Origin: Acidobacteriaceae bacterium
GTDB lineage: Bacteria > Acidobacteriota > Terriglobia > Terriglobales > Acidobacteriaceae
DNA length: 64,000 nt
NCBI GenBank assembly: GCA_903642225.1
Contig: CAHJWI010000009.1
Location: 37,991 to 101,990 of the forward strand
Direction: 5' to 3'
The notes beneath the pieces are model-generated. The model saw nothing but the letters and a program-made list of their open reading frames with translations. It did no database searches and had not been told where the DNA came from. The stretch's first letter is position 1, and each line of letters opens with the position of its first letter. Made by a program: the position numbers and the translations under genes. Shown here piece by piece: positions 1-8,777 of this stretch.

Positions 1-1495
1 GCTTAAAAGACGAACCGACCTGCCGTTCCGCCTGCGTGGCGCGGTTGAATTGCGACAGCGCATAGTCGCGCCCGCCGACCATGGCCAGAACCTCCCCGTT
101 TGCGTTGTCGACGGCCATCATGCTGGCCTGGGCACCGCTGTCCTGCTGCAGCGATGCGTGCATGGTGCCGGCGCGGGTAGCGTCTTCAATGCGGACATAG
201 GCAATGTCGCCGCGTTGCAGCAGATCGGTTGCGTGTGAGATCGTCCACACCCAGTCCTGCGGCAGAATTTCTGCGTAGCGGCTGCCGATGCGCACGAGCA
301 CGTGCTTGTTCGACACTTCCGTCACCAGCGCGTGAAAGTAGCTGCCGCTGGTGGGTACAGTCGCCCAATCCGGGTGCTGGTAGCTCTCGAAGTCGGCACC
401 GGTGGCAACGACGTTGACCAGTTTGCCTTTCCATCCATGGCGGCGCTCATAGTCGGCAGTGTTGTCCAGCACGGCTTTGTCGGCCACCGCCTGCAAATCC
501 AGGTCAAGCGTTGTGTACACGCGCATGCCCGTGCCATGGACCTGATCGGCGCCATATTGCTGCTCCAGCTGGCGGCGGACCTCCTCCACAAAGTACGGTG
601 CGATGGTGGTAGGCGGCGGTACGATGTGGAGACCCAACGATGCGTTGGCGGCGCTGCTGTACTCGTCTTGGGTGATCTTGCCGTCTTTCAGCATCTCGCT
701 CAACACCAAGTTGCGTCGCTTCAACGCGCGCTCCGGCTTGCGGATGGGGGAGTAGCCGTAGGGGCCTTTCGGCAGAGCGGCGAGCAGAGCGGCTTCCGGC
801 AGGCTCAGGTCGTGGACGCGCTTGCTGAAGTAGTACTCGCTGCCTGCCTCAAATCCGTAGTTGCCGCTGCCCAGGTAAATCTGGTTGCAGTAGAGTGCAA
901 AGATCTGCTCCTTTGTAAAGTGGCGCTCGATCTGGATAGAAAGCAGGATTTCCTGCAGTTTGCGGGTGTAGGTCTGCTCAAAGGACAGGAACAGGTTGCG
1001 TGACAGCTGCATCGTGAGGGTGGACGCACCCTGGCGGCGGCCCTTGCTGCGGATGTCAACAATGCCCGCGCCAACGGCACGGAACAGATTGATGCCGGCG
1101 TTGGACTCGAAGCTCTTGTCCTCAATGGATAGGATCGCGTCGTGCAGGTTTCTTGGAATCTCGCTGTACGGAATAACGACGCGGCGCTCCAGAGCGAAAG
1201 AACCAAACGTGCGGCCATGCACGTCCAGCAGCTCGGTCGTGGTGCTGGGGCGATAGTGTTCCAGATCTTCAATCTGTGGCAGGTCGGTGATGGAAACAAG
1301 GGTGTACCCGACGAGGCAGCCGAAGATGGTGGACATGCCGAGGAGCGAGATGAAGATGGCGCGCTTTTTCTTCCGGCGGGTCGGAAAGCGCTGGTCCCAG
1401 CGGTCCCGAAGCCAGTCCAAACGGCCGGGACGCGCTGCGTTGTCATCCGCCGCGGGAGGGCGCGTTTCCGGATCGCGTGTGAATAAGCTAGGCAC
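1..1495 (-). CDS. Penicillin-binding protein 1A-type bifunctional transglycosylase/transpeptidase (partial, C-terminus off window)
   Basis: Class A PBP that polymerises and cross-links peptidoglycan at the outer face of the inner membrane. The visible 498 residues hold a basic cytoplasmic stretch, one membrane anchor (about 46-68), and a GT51 transglycosylase domain with the catalytic Glu motif SIEDKSFES (about 123-131) and RRQGASTLTMQLSRN (about 153-167). The transpeptidase domain begins after residue 200 and the window edge falls exactly at its SxxK motif (SSFK, 495-498), so the penicillin-binding half is mostly missing. The usual His of the EDxxFxxH motif is Asn here. The start is GTG: an in-frame stop lies 12 codons upstream and no ATG precedes the membrane segment. 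Family assignment is firm; the exact start is not. Confidence 0.93.
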   Translation of the reverse strand, partial: MPSLFTRDPETRPPAADDNAARPGRLDWLRDRWDQRFPTRRKKKRAIFISLLGMSTIFGCLVGYTLVSITDLPQIEDLEHYRPSTTTELLDVHGRTFGSFALERRVVIPYSEIPRNLHDAILSIEDKSFESNAGINLFRAVGAGIVDIRSKGRRQGASTLTMQLSRNLFLSFEQTYTRKLQEILLSIQIERHFTKEQIFALYCNQIYLGSGNYGFEAGSEYYFSKRVHDLSLPEAALLAALPKGPYGYSPIRKPERALKRRNLVLSEMLKDGKITQDEYSSAANASLGLHIVPPPTTIAPYFVEEVRRQLEQQYGADQVHGTGMRVYTTLDLDLQAVADKAVLDNTADYERRHGWKGKLVNVVATGADFESYQHPDWATVPTSGSYFHALVTEVSNKHVLVRIGSRYAEILPQDWVWTISHATDLLQRGDIAYVRIEDATRAGTMHASLQQDSGAQASMMAVDNANGEVLAMVGGRDYALSQFNRATQAERQVGSSFK

Positions 1496-1550
1496 GGCTC
1501 CACAAACGGTATCACGCTGGCACCAAGATTAGCCTGCGTCAGCGCACAGC

Positions 1551-2834
1551 TCAGGCCGTCTTGTTCTTGAGCAGGTCCAGGGCACGATTGAGCTGGTCGT
1601 CGATACTGGCCGAGGCCTTCGCCACCGGTACCGCCGGTTTCGAGGAGTTTACGGTGGGAGTTGCCGTGGTGGCCGGAGTGGTCACCGGTGCATCTTCATC
1701 GTCGTCATCCCCGCCGGCTACGCCGAATTCGGCATCGGACGCGACGGCAACGCTGGGTGTGATGCCCTCGTCCTGCAACTTTTTGCCGCTGGGCGTGCGG
1801 TATTTCGCGACGGAAAGGATGATCGCCGACCCATCCGGCATTTCAAAGGTCTTCAGTTCGGAACCTTCGCCGAATGTCTTTTCCCCTACCAGGTCGGCGC
1901 GCTTCGAATCGAGCAGAGCTCCGGCAATTAGTTCTGCCGGACCGGCTGTGCCGTGATTCACGAGCGCCACCATCGGCGCCGAAGCGTTGATCACCTTGCC
2001 TGAGTCGGCCGAAAAGGTCTGCTTGACGACTTTTTGCCCTTCCAGTGTCGCGAGCGTACCGGTCTTGATAAAGAAGTTCGCCAGCCGCAGGCCGTCTGTC
2101 TCGTCGCCGGTCGAAACGTCACGCAGGTCGAGCAGGATCTTCTTCGAACCCATCTGCTTCATGTTCTTTAGGCGCGTTTCCACCTGCTGAACGTGCTCTT
2201 TATCAATGACACTCGGCTTCAGATAGATGATCGTGTTCGACTCGTAGAACACCTCGGCCGTGGGTACGGGTGCGAGAACCGTTCGCGTCAGCTCGAGCTT
2301 TTCAGGCTTGGACTTGCGCGGGCGAATGATTGCAAGGGGCAGACTGCTGTTAGGTGCTCCGTCCAGCAGGATGTTGATGCTGGCGACGGATAGCTCGCGG
2401 GTGCTGGTGCTGCCCAGCGACTCAATAACGTCGCCGTCGCTCAGGCCGGCCTTATCTGCGGAACTGCCGGGAACGACGGAGATGATGGTGGCGTAATACC
2501 CACGCTTTGCCACGTTGATGCCAACCGATCCCTTGGCAGCAGTGTGCGACTTAAAAGCTTTGTACTCTTCTGGTGTCAGATAGCTGCTGTTGGAGTCCAG
2601 CGTCTCAAGCAGGCCACGCAGTGCGCCGTTGGTCACCGTCTTCATGCTCGGATCTTCCACATAGTCGGTCTGAATATGCCGCAGAACTTCACCATAGATG
2701 CGCATTTGGCGATAGGCGCCGTCGTCATCACCCGCCACTGCAGCCTGCACGCCGCGAAGGTTGGCGCCAAGAAATATCGTGAGCAGAAGGATGGCAGATA
2801 CGGCAAGCAGCGAGATCTTTAAAGACTTGGGCAT
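1551..2834 (-). CDS. S41 (C-terminal processing peptidase-like) family protein lacking the catalytic serine
   Basis: A 427-residue protein with the CtpA layout: N-terminal membrane anchor or signal (about 6-28), an N-terminal helical segment, a PDZ domain (about 100-180, GSVGINVAKRG onward) and an S41 core. In active CtpA/Prc proteins the nucleophile is the Ser just before Glu in SASASE. Here the site reads NHGTAGPAELIAGAL, so Ser is replaced by Ala, while the general-base Lys in GEKTFGEGS is kept. It ends in an acidic, Thr/Pro-rich tail. It is probably a periplasmic peptide-binding or scaffold protein rather than a protease; that is inference. The ATG at 2834 was preferred to upstream in-frame starts because it places the hydrophobic segment at the N-terminus. 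Confidence 0.85.
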   Translation of the reverse strand: MPKSLKISLLAVSAILLLTIFLGANLRGVQAAVAGDDDGAYRQMRIYGEVLRHIQTDYVEDPSMKTVTNGALRGLLETLDSNSSYLTPEEYKAFKSHTAAKGSVGINVAKRGYYATIISVVPGSSADKAGLSDGDVIESLGSTSTRELSVASINILLDGAPNSSLPLAIIRPRKSKPEKLELTRTVLAPVPTAEVFYESNTIIYLKPSVIDKEHVQQVETRLKNMKQMGSKKILLDLRDVSTGDETDGLRLANFFIKTGTLATLEGQKVVKQTFSADSGKVINASAPMVALVNHGTAGPAELIAGALLDSKRADLVGEKTFGEGSELKTFEMPDGSAIILSVAKYRTPSGKKLQDEGITPSVAVASDAEFGVAGGDDDDEDAPVTTPATTATPTVNSSKPAVPVAKASASIDDQLNRALDLLKNKTA

Positions 2835-2965
2835 GTGGCAGAACGCTCCAGGACACGCGGTGTAGCGCTGCGGGTTAGACGACGCACGTATTCGGATAGC
2901 ATACGCCTGCGACATGGCACACTCGAAAGGCGGCACCGAAGGGAGCTGAGAAGACTGCAGGATCG

Positions 2966-3042
2966 TGGTGGCGGTGACTGGAATCGAACCAGTGACCTAC
3001 GGGTTATGAGTCCGTCGCTCTAACCATCTGAGCTACACCGCC
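2966..3042 (-). tRNA. tRNA with CAT anticodon (elongator Met most likely; Ile2 possible)
   Basis: A full cloverleaf can be read on the minus strand: acceptor stem GGCGGTG/CACCGCC, D-arm GCTC...GAGC, anticodon loop CTCATAA (anticodon CAT), T-arm with TTCGATT, and an encoded CCA end. The first acceptor pair is G-C, so it is not the initiator tRNA. A CAT anticodon may be elongator Met or lysidine-modified Ile2; sequence reading alone cannot settle this. It is divergent from kdsB, so its promoter lies in the short gap before that gene. Confidence 0.95.
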
Positions 3043-3130
3043 AGGTGCGTTCGCGGCTTTGCCACGGGAACCAATCGACTGCAGGCTTATTCTAGCGGAA
3101 GTGCGACACGGAACGGAAATAGATGAGCAC

Positions 3131-3856
3131 GTGGTAGCGGTCATCCCGGCGAGGATGGCTTCAACCCGCCTCCCGCGCAAGATGCTGCGAACCTTGCTGG
3201 GCAAGCCGCTGCTGCAATGGACCGTAGAGGCCGCCCAGCGCTGCGCGCGGCTCGACCGGATCATCGTAGCAACGGACTCAAAGGAAATAGGCAATCTGTG
3301 TTCTCAGCAGGGTTGGGAGTGGCGGATGACCGACGCTTCCCTGCCGAGCGGCACCGATCGCATGCACGCTGTGGCTGAGACCGTGGACGCGAATATCTAC
3401 GTGAACCTGCAGGGTGACGAACCGATGCTGCAACCAGAGCATGTGGATGCACTGCTGCGGCCTTTTGCGCTGGGAACGCACGTGGACGTGACCACGGTAA
3501 AAACCCGGTGTGGAGTGGAGAACATCGCTAATCCGAATGCCGTCAAGGTGGTGGCGGCCGCGGATGGCCGCGCACTCTACTTTTCGCGAGCTGCCATCCC
3601 GTTCGACCGCGATGGCGTGGGCACGACGTACTGGAAGCACCTGGGACTATATGCGTACCGGCGTGCAGCGCTGCTGCGGTTTGCAGCCCTGCCCCAGGGA
3701 GCACTGGAGCAGGTGGAACGGCTGGAGCAACTGCGCCTGCTGGAAAACGGCCTGGCCCTGTATGTCGAGCCGGTGGCTATGGATACCGTTGGCGTGGACA
3801 CCGAGCAGGACCTCCGGCTGGTGGAGGATCTGCTACGCAGGAACAAAGGACAATGA
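3131..3856 (+). CDS. kdsB: 3-deoxy-manno-octulosonate cytidylyltransferase (CMP-KDO synthetase)
   Basis: KdsB activates KDO with CTP to CMP-KDO for lipopolysaccharide inner-core synthesis in the cytosol. Family signatures are VVAVIPARMASTRLPRK at the N-terminus (nucleotide binding) and NLQGDEPM in the middle, with the expected length of about 241 residues. The frame is open further upstream to a TTG at 3059, but the GTG at 3131 gives the family-typical N-terminus (MVAVIPAR) and leaves room for promoters between this gene and the divergent tRNA. The 3' end overlaps the convergent HAD gene by 24 bp. Function is secure; the start is a judgement. Confidence 0.93.
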   Translation: MVAVIPARMASTRLPRKMLRTLLGKPLLQWTVEAAQRCARLDRIIVATDSKEIGNLCSQQGWEWRMTDASLPSGTDRMHAVAETVDANIYVNLQGDEPMLQPEHVDALLRPFALGTHVDVTTVKTRCGVENIANPNAVKVVAAADGRALYFSRAAIPFDRDGVGTTYWKHLGLYAYRRAALLRFAALPQGALEQVERLEQLRLLENGLALYVEPVAMDTVGVDTEQDLRLVEDLLRRNKGQ

Positions 3857-4513
3857 GAGATCGCCGGCCAATGCCACAGCGTGTACACCGGCGAGCGAGG
3901 GCGCGATCCACGTGGCCTCACGTAACTCGGCAATCTCGTGGGTGCCCAGCAAACCCAGCACGCGACATCCGGCAGAGCGCCCAGCGGTGATGCCTGCGGG
4001 CGCATCTTCCACAACAATGCACTCCGCCGGCTTAAAGCCGAGCATCGCTGCGCCAGCAAGGTAGGGTTCCGGCGCTGGCTTGCCGTTCGTCACGTCATCC
4101 GCGGCGACCAGGCGGTCCGGCACGGGCAGGCCGGCTGCGGCGAGTCGGCCGATCATCAGACGACGCGTCGCGGAGGTCACGATAGTCCACCGCTCCGGCG
4201 GAAGGGAGCGAAGAAGTTCAGCTGCACCGGGAAGCACCATGAGGTCGTCCATGTCGGCGAGTTCCAGATCCTCGATGATTCGCAGGCCGTCGGCGGGATC
4301 GATGTCAGGCCGCAGTGAACGCACAATTTCGACGGCACGCATACCGTGCGGGACCTCGTAGGTGTCCGCACCCGGTACGTCGTACAGCCTGCACCACTGC
4401 CGCCAGCAGCGGCGCACCGAGCCGATGGAGCTGATGAGCACACCATCCATGTCGAACAAAAGCCCGGCACATGACGCTGTAATAGGTTGGATTGCGGTCA
4501 GGTCAGCAGGCAT
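3833..4513 (-). CDS. HAD-superfamily (IA) sugar-phosphatase-like hydrolase
   Basis: A 226-residue haloacid-dehalogenase-type phosphatase. All four HAD motifs are visible: the nucleophile motif FDMDGVL (about 20-26), the Thr/Ser of motif II in TIVTSAT, the Lys of motif III in GKPAPEPY, and the acidic motif IV IVVEDAPAG. The helical cap between motifs I and II fits the beta-phosphoglucomutase / sugar-phosphatase / glycerol-3-phosphatase group. The substrate cannot be read from sequence, but dephosphorylation of a small sugar or polyol phosphate is likely. It is convergent with kdsB, with overlapping 3' ends. Confidence 0.86.
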   Translation of the reverse strand: MPADLTAIQPITASCAGLLFDMDGVLISSIGSVRRCWRQWCRLYDVPGADTYEVPHGMRAVEIVRSLRPDIDPADGLRIIEDLELADMDDLMVLPGAAELLRSLPPERWTIVTSATRRLMIGRLAAAGLPVPDRLVAADDVTNGKPAPEPYLAGAAMLGFKPAECIVVEDAPAGITAGRSAGCRVLGLLGTHEIAELREATWIAPSLAGVHAVALAGDLSLSFVPA

Positions 4514-4724
4514 CCCTTGATTCTAGACACGTCAGTGCAGGTCTGGCGTTAAAGCCAGGACCTTGTGACGACCGATCACACCCTGGCGGAGGTGTGCCTA
4601 CGGCTACGCGCATGGTTCTGGAGTCAACTTTCCCCGCTGACCATGCTGCAGGAGGACGTGCCCGACCAGCAGAAGCATGAAGATCGGGAATGGATCATTC
4701 CACAATCTGTTCATAATGCTGCGC

Positions 4725-5930
4725 TTACGAGAGCGAGGAAAAGAAGGTACGCATGCGTTCCAGGCCTTTGTCGATGACAGGAGCGGAGACGGCGTAGGAG
4801 AGGCGGATGTGGTCGGCGGTGCCGAAGGGCTCGCCGGGCACGCAGACCACGTGGGCTTCGGAGAGGAGGCGGGCGGCGACGTCGGATGCGGAGCGGATGC
4901 CGCCGCGTCCGAAAAAGGCGCTGACGTTGGGGTAGACGTAGAAGGCGCCCTGGGGGGTAGTGCAGGTGAGGCCTGGTATGTTATTCATTCCATTGAGGAT
5001 GCGGTCGCGGATTTCCATGTAGCCGGTACGCATTTCAGCTACGCAGGCCTGCGGTCCGCTGACGGCTGCGATGGAGGCGTACTGCACGACGGTGCTGGTG
5101 TTGCTGGTGGATTGCGACTGGAGCTTGCTCATGGCGGCGATGATGGGCTTGGGACCGAGCGCAAAACCGGCTCGCCAGCCGGTCATGGCGTATGTCTTGC
5201 TGAGTGAACCGAGCACCAGAATGTGCGACTTAGAGCCGGTTGCGGATGCACCGCTTACGGTGTCGCCGGTAAAGTTCAGATACACATAGCATTCGTCTAA
5301 AAGGACGAAGATTTCACGCTTGTGGGAGAGCTCCACGATGTCGCGCAGGTCGTCGGGAGCGATGACGGCGCCGGACGGGTTGGACGGCGAGTTGAGGATG
5401 ATGGCACGGGTGCGGGGTGTGATGGCCGCTTCGACCATCGAGGCGGTGAGGCGGAAGTTGTCGGACTCGCTGGTTTCGACGAAGACCGGGACGCCGCCGG
5501 CGAACTGGATGATGTCCTTGTAGCTGACCCAGTAGGGTACGGGGACGATGACTTCGTCGCCGTGGTCGATGAGAACCTCGATGGCGTTGAAGAGGGCGAG
5601 CTTGCCGCCGGAGGTGAAGACGCATTCGTCTGGGGCGTAGTTTGTGCCGAAGTCGGCACTGTGGCGGTCGACAATGGCCTGGCGGATTTCAGGCACGCCT
5701 GCGACGGCGGTGTAGCGGGTGCGGTTCGCCTGGATGGCTTCGATGCCGGCCTGCTTGATGTGGTCCGGGGTATTGAAGTGGGGCTCGCCTGCGCCGAAAT
5801 CTGCAAGGTCTACGCCGGTCGATTTGAGGCGGAGAGCCTCTGCCGTGATGGCCATGGTGGCCGAGACTTCAATGCGCTGGATGCGTTCGGAAAAGATGGA
5901 CGTGGCGGGTGCGGCGAGCGTGGTGGCCAT
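4725..5930 (-). CDS. Pyridoxal-phosphate-dependent aspartate-type aminotransferase
   Basis: A 401-residue fold-type I class I/II aminotransferase. Seen: the N-terminal GEPHFNTP motif, NSPSNPSG (PLP/substrate-binding Asn), the Asp and Tyr of LLDECYVY, the PLP-lysine motif SLSKTYAMTGWRAGF, and the C-terminal Arg in IRLSYA. This pattern is typical of subgroup Ib aspartate aminotransferases, some of which also transaminate prephenate. The likely reaction is aspartate plus 2-oxoglutarate to oxaloacetate plus glutamate. It stands alone, 41 bp downstream of the ADOP permease on the same strand, with no sign of functional coupling. Confidence 0.9.
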   Translation of the reverse strand: MATTLAAPATSIFSERIQRIEVSATMAITAEALRLKSTGVDLADFGAGEPHFNTPDHIKQAGIEAIQANRTRYTAVAGVPEIRQAIVDRHSADFGTNYAPDECVFTSGGKLALFNAIEVLIDHGDEVIVPVPYWVSYKDIIQFAGGVPVFVETSESDNFRLTASMVEAAITPRTRAIILNSPSNPSGAVIAPDDLRDIVELSHKREIFVLLDECYVYLNFTGDTVSGASATGSKSHILVLGSLSKTYAMTGWRAGFALGPKPIIAAMSKLQSQSTSNTSTVVQYASIAAVSGPQACVAEMRTGYMEIRDRILNGMNNIPGLTCTTPQGAFYVYPNVSAFFGRGGIRSASDVAARLLSEAHVVCVPGEPFGTADHIRLSYAVSAPVIDKGLERMRTFFSSLS

Positions 5931-5971
5931 GCGCTTTAGTGTGGCAGATTCAGCGGCAGGATGAAACCGAG

Positions 5972-8440
5972 TTACTCGTAGCGGAGGGCTTCCATGGGTT
6001 CGATACGGGTGGCACGGACCGCCGGGATGGTGCTGGCGATGGCTGTGGCAAGAAGCAGGACAAGGAGAGCGAGGGCGAGGGAGCCGATGTCTGAACCGTT
6101 GTTCGAGTCGGAGGTGCCGCCGATCCAGTGCTGGATGACGCGGTGGAGGATGAGGGCGAGGACCACTCCGGCTGCGATGCCTCCGGCGATGCTGACCATG
6201 GTGGAGCGGTAGACAAGGTTGAGGACGTTGCCACGGAGGGCGCCAAGGGCCATGCGGATGCCGAACTCGCCTGTGCGCTGTGCGACGGTGTAGCTGACGA
6301 CGGAATAGAGGCCGACCGCGGAGAGCAGGAGGGCGAGCGCGGCGAAGCCGGCAAAGAGCCAGGAGATGAGTTGGCCCTGCGCGTATTCCGGTTGGTCGCT
6401 GAGCCAGTGGTCGAGGTCACGGGTGTTGCCTGCGACCTGCTGTTGCGCGTCGATGGACGCGATATTGACTCCAATGGCATGAAGGTAGGAGAGCGGAGAA
6501 CCGTCTGTGCGGACGAGCAGCTGGGACCATGGCTCCATGCCCATCGTGTAGGGAATGTAGACTTCAGGATCGATGGGTTTATTGAAGCCCTGATTCAGCT
6601 TGTCGCCGATGACACCCACAATCGGCATCCAGTTGACGATGCCTGGCAGGGCGACGACGGTGGGCGGCACCGGCTTGAGGGCGTCGGTTTTGACGGAGTG
6701 GCCGATGGGATTGCCGCTGGGAAAGTACTTGCGCACGAAGGCCTGGTTGACGATGGCGAGTTGTGCGCCGTTGTGGACCTCAGACTCGGTCCAGAGGCGG
6801 CCCTGAACAAGAGGAATGCGGAGAACCGAGAAGTACTCGGAGTCGACCAGATTCCAGCGCGCCTTGAGATCGGTGGCGGAGGGCTGGCCAAGGATTTGCA
6901 TGGGGACGCTGAAGCCACTGTAAGGGGGCGTGGCGTTGCTGGAGACGCCGACCTCGCGCACGCCAGGGGTTGCTGCGACCTTATTGCGCAGAGCTTCAAC
7001 AAAGGCGTCGCGTGCGGCGATGTTTGTGTAATCGGACTCGTGGATGGGAAGGCCGACGGACATGACGTGATGCGGGTCGTAGCCGAGGGGCATGTGCGCG
7101 AGCCGGAGAAAGGCGCGCACTGCCGTGCCGGCAGTGCTGAGCAGGACGAGGGTGAGCGCGATTTGCGTGCCGATGAGTACGTTGTGCAGCGTGCGGCTGC
7201 TGTTGCCGACGACGCGGGTGGTGCCGGCCTGCATGGCGTCGCGAACGTCGGGCCGGGAGAGTTGAAGCGCCGGGTACAGGCCGAAGACCACGCCGGTGAC
7301 AAAGGCGATGACCGTGCAGAAGACGAGGACGGGAAGATTGATGTGGATGGACGCCTCGTGCGGAAAGGCGTTGATAGGGAGCAGGCTGACGATGATGGCC
7401 AGGAGCTTGTAGCTGAGCAGGACGCCAAGGGCCGCGCCGCTGATGGAAAGCAGAAGGGATTCCGTGAGCAGCTGGCGCACGATGCGGGCGCGCGATGCGC
7501 CGATGGCTGCGCGGATAGCGAACTCATGCTGGCGAGAGGTGCCGCGTGCAAGCAGAAGGATGGACACGTTGCCGCAGCCGATGGCGAGCAGGAGCGCAAC
7601 GGCGGCGAAGAGCAGCGCGAGGGTGGGACCAAGGGCCTTGATGAACTGCTCGTTAAGGCCAATGATGTGCAGCGGTTTGGGATGGTGGGGATAGTCGTCA
7701 GGGAAAAACTGTGGAGTGTCTTTGGCGAATTGGGAGATGAGCGGCTGAAGCTGCTGTGTTGCGAGTTTGAAGGGGATGCCGGGCCGGATGCGGAGGTCAG
7801 CGCTGCCGACCAGTTTGGGGTCTGCGTCAAGCTTCATGGGGAGGTAGACATCGGCGTCGCCCCAGGTGAAGCGTGGGGCGGCCACACCGATAACGGTGTA
7901 GGGCTTTTTTTGAAGGTAGATGGTTTGCCCGACGATGGCTGCGTCTGCGTGGAAGCGGCGCTGCCAGAACTTGTAGCCGAGAACGACGACGGGAGCCGGG
8001 TCTGCGCCGCCAACGGCGTCTGCCGGTTGCAGGCCGCGGCCAAGGATGGGCGGAACGCCGAAGAAATTGAAGGCGTTGGATGTCATGTAGTCGGCCCCGA
8101 CATCTTCCGGCAGGTCGCCACCGCTGATGGTGAGACTGCGTTGACGTGTGAGGACGGCGTCTTCGACAGCTGGAATGGTGCGCAGTTGTTGCCATTGCGC
8201 GGGGTTGGTGGCGAAGCCGTCGTAGTCGCCCGTGGCCGACAGATCGCCCAGGGCGAGGTGAGCCATGCGGTCAGAGTTGCTGTAAGGGTAGGGGTTGACG
8301 AGGACGGCCCAAACGACGGAGAAGACGGCGGTGGTGGCGGCGATGCCGCAGGCGAGGGAGAGCAGCGCTGTGAGGGTGAAGCCGGGGGCCTTGCGGAGCT
8401 GGCGAAAGGCATAGGCGAGATCTTGCAGCAGTGTCTTCAT
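5972..8440 (-). CDS. ADOP-family (MacB/FtsX-like) ABC transporter permease
   Basis: An 822-residue acidobacterial duplicated orphan permease. Two MacB/FtsX-like halves are fused: an N-terminal helix (after LAYAFRQLRKAPGFTLTALL), a large periplasmic MacB core, a three-helix FtsX block (about 285-400), then a second helix, a periplasmic core and a final three-helix block ending in the family signature IPAVRATRIEPMEALRYE. No ATPase gene adjoins it, so it must borrow one. A plausible sigma-54 -24/-12 element and a 16-bp palindrome lie upstream and match elements in front of the efflux operon at 23.1 kb, so the two may be co-regulated. The start is ATG with GTGAGG upstream. Confidence 0.92.
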   Translation of the reverse strand: MKTLLQDLAYAFRQLRKAPGFTLTALLSLACGIAATTAVFSVVWAVLVNPYPYSNSDRMAHLALGDLSATGDYDGFATNPAQWQQLRTIPAVEDAVLTRQRSLTISGGDLPEDVGADYMTSNAFNFFGVPPILGRGLQPADAVGGADPAPVVVLGYKFWQRRFHADAAIVGQTIYLQKKPYTVIGVAAPRFTWGDADVYLPMKLDADPKLVGSADLRIRPGIPFKLATQQLQPLISQFAKDTPQFFPDDYPHHPKPLHIIGLNEQFIKALGPTLALLFAAVALLLAIGCGNVSILLLARGTSRQHEFAIRAAIGASRARIVRQLLTESLLLSISGAALGVLLSYKLLAIIVSLLPINAFPHEASIHINLPVLVFCTVIAFVTGVVFGLYPALQLSRPDVRDAMQAGTTRVVGNSSRTLHNVLIGTQIALTLVLLSTAGTAVRAFLRLAHMPLGYDPHHVMSVGLPIHESDYTNIAARDAFVEALRNKVAATPGVREVGVSSNATPPYSGFSVPMQILGQPSATDLKARWNLVDSEYFSVLRIPLVQGRLWTESEVHNGAQLAIVNQAFVRKYFPSGNPIGHSVKTDALKPVPPTVVALPGIVNWMPIVGVIGDKLNQGFNKPIDPEVYIPYTMGMEPWSQLLVRTDGSPLSYLHAIGVNIASIDAQQQVAGNTRDLDHWLSDQPEYAQGQLISWLFAGFAALALLLSAVGLYSVVSYTVAQRTGEFGIRMALGALRGNVLNLVYRSTMVSIAGGIAAGVVLALILHRVIQHWIGGTSDSNNGSDIGSLALALLVLLLATAIASTIPAVRATRIEPMEALRYE

Positions 8441-8472
8441 GCGAGCGCCTCACGGAGATGCGCTCCATATGT

Positions 8473-8486
8473 GCACGTTTGGAGCC
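8473..8486 (-). promoter_or_regulatory. Candidate sigma-54 -24/-12 promoter for the ADOP permease
   Basis: Read on the minus strand, TTGGCTCCAAACGTGCA has GG and GC separated by exactly 10 bases, as sigma-54 promoters require, with TGGC and TGCA halves intact. It is a weaker match than the element at 23144 (the A of GGCAC and the first T of TTGC differ). The expected transcript start is near 8461, giving a leader of about 20 nt with a Shine-Dalgarno before the ATG at 8440. Confidence 0.5.
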
Positions 8487-8552
8487 AAGCGGGAAGGTGC
8501 GTTGTTTGTGGGCAGATTAAGTGTCTTTGGTGGTCGGCGGCGAGGGGTGTGA

Positions 8553-8568
8553 TGTTCGGTCTCGGACA
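8553..8568. promoter_or_regulatory. Candidate enhancer site, inverted repeat TGTTCG-N4-CGGACA
   Basis: The 16-bp inverted repeat TGTTCGGTCTCGGACA lies about 75 bp upstream of the candidate -24/-12 element. The same half-sites with the same 4-bp spacing occur at 23265-23280 in front of the efflux operon. It is probably an operator or upstream activating sequence for the NtrC-type regulator encoded at 11567-13030. Confidence 0.5.
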
Positions 8569-8600
8569 GGTGCGGCCGGTGGTGGACAGAGATGGCCTGA

Positions 8601-8717
8601 TACCTCGGAGACTACGCCGCGGGTTTGAGGGGATTGTTGCTTGTATCTCGGCGGCTGAAGCCGCGGTTTTAAGTGGTAGCCACGGGTACCTCGGCGGCTA
8701 AGCCGCATTCCTGAGGA
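8601..8717. repeat. Three spaced copies of a short GC-rich hairpin repeat
   Basis: Related units of about 30 bp occur at 8601-8630, 8644-8673 and 8687-8717. Each begins TACCTCGG or TATCTCGG and carries a CGGCGGCT/AGCCGC palindrome (the first copy is degenerate). The second and third can fold into GCGGCT/AGCCGC hairpins with tiny loops. They sit in a gap without genes and resemble REP-type elements. No transposase is nearby. Confidence 0.6.
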
Positions 8718-8777
8718 GAGATACGTTTGCCAGTTCGACTGAAGCCACATGTACGAGTAAACCGATAGCGCAATCTC

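Noticed and set aside
3059..3130. Longer kdsB start at TTG 3059
   Set aside because: It begins 17 bp from the tRNA, adds 24 residues foreign to the family and lacks a ribosome-binding site.
6128..8701. Long open frame (857 codons) on the plus strand over the ADOP permease
   Set aside because: It is the complement of a strongly conserved permease; the composition (Asp/Gly/Glu/Val-rich) is typical of antisense frames in GC-rich DNA and no domain is visible.
8601..8717. Regularly spaced repeats considered as a mini-CRISPR
   Set aside because: Units are imperfect palindromes with 13-bp gaps, too short for spacers, and there are no cas genes.
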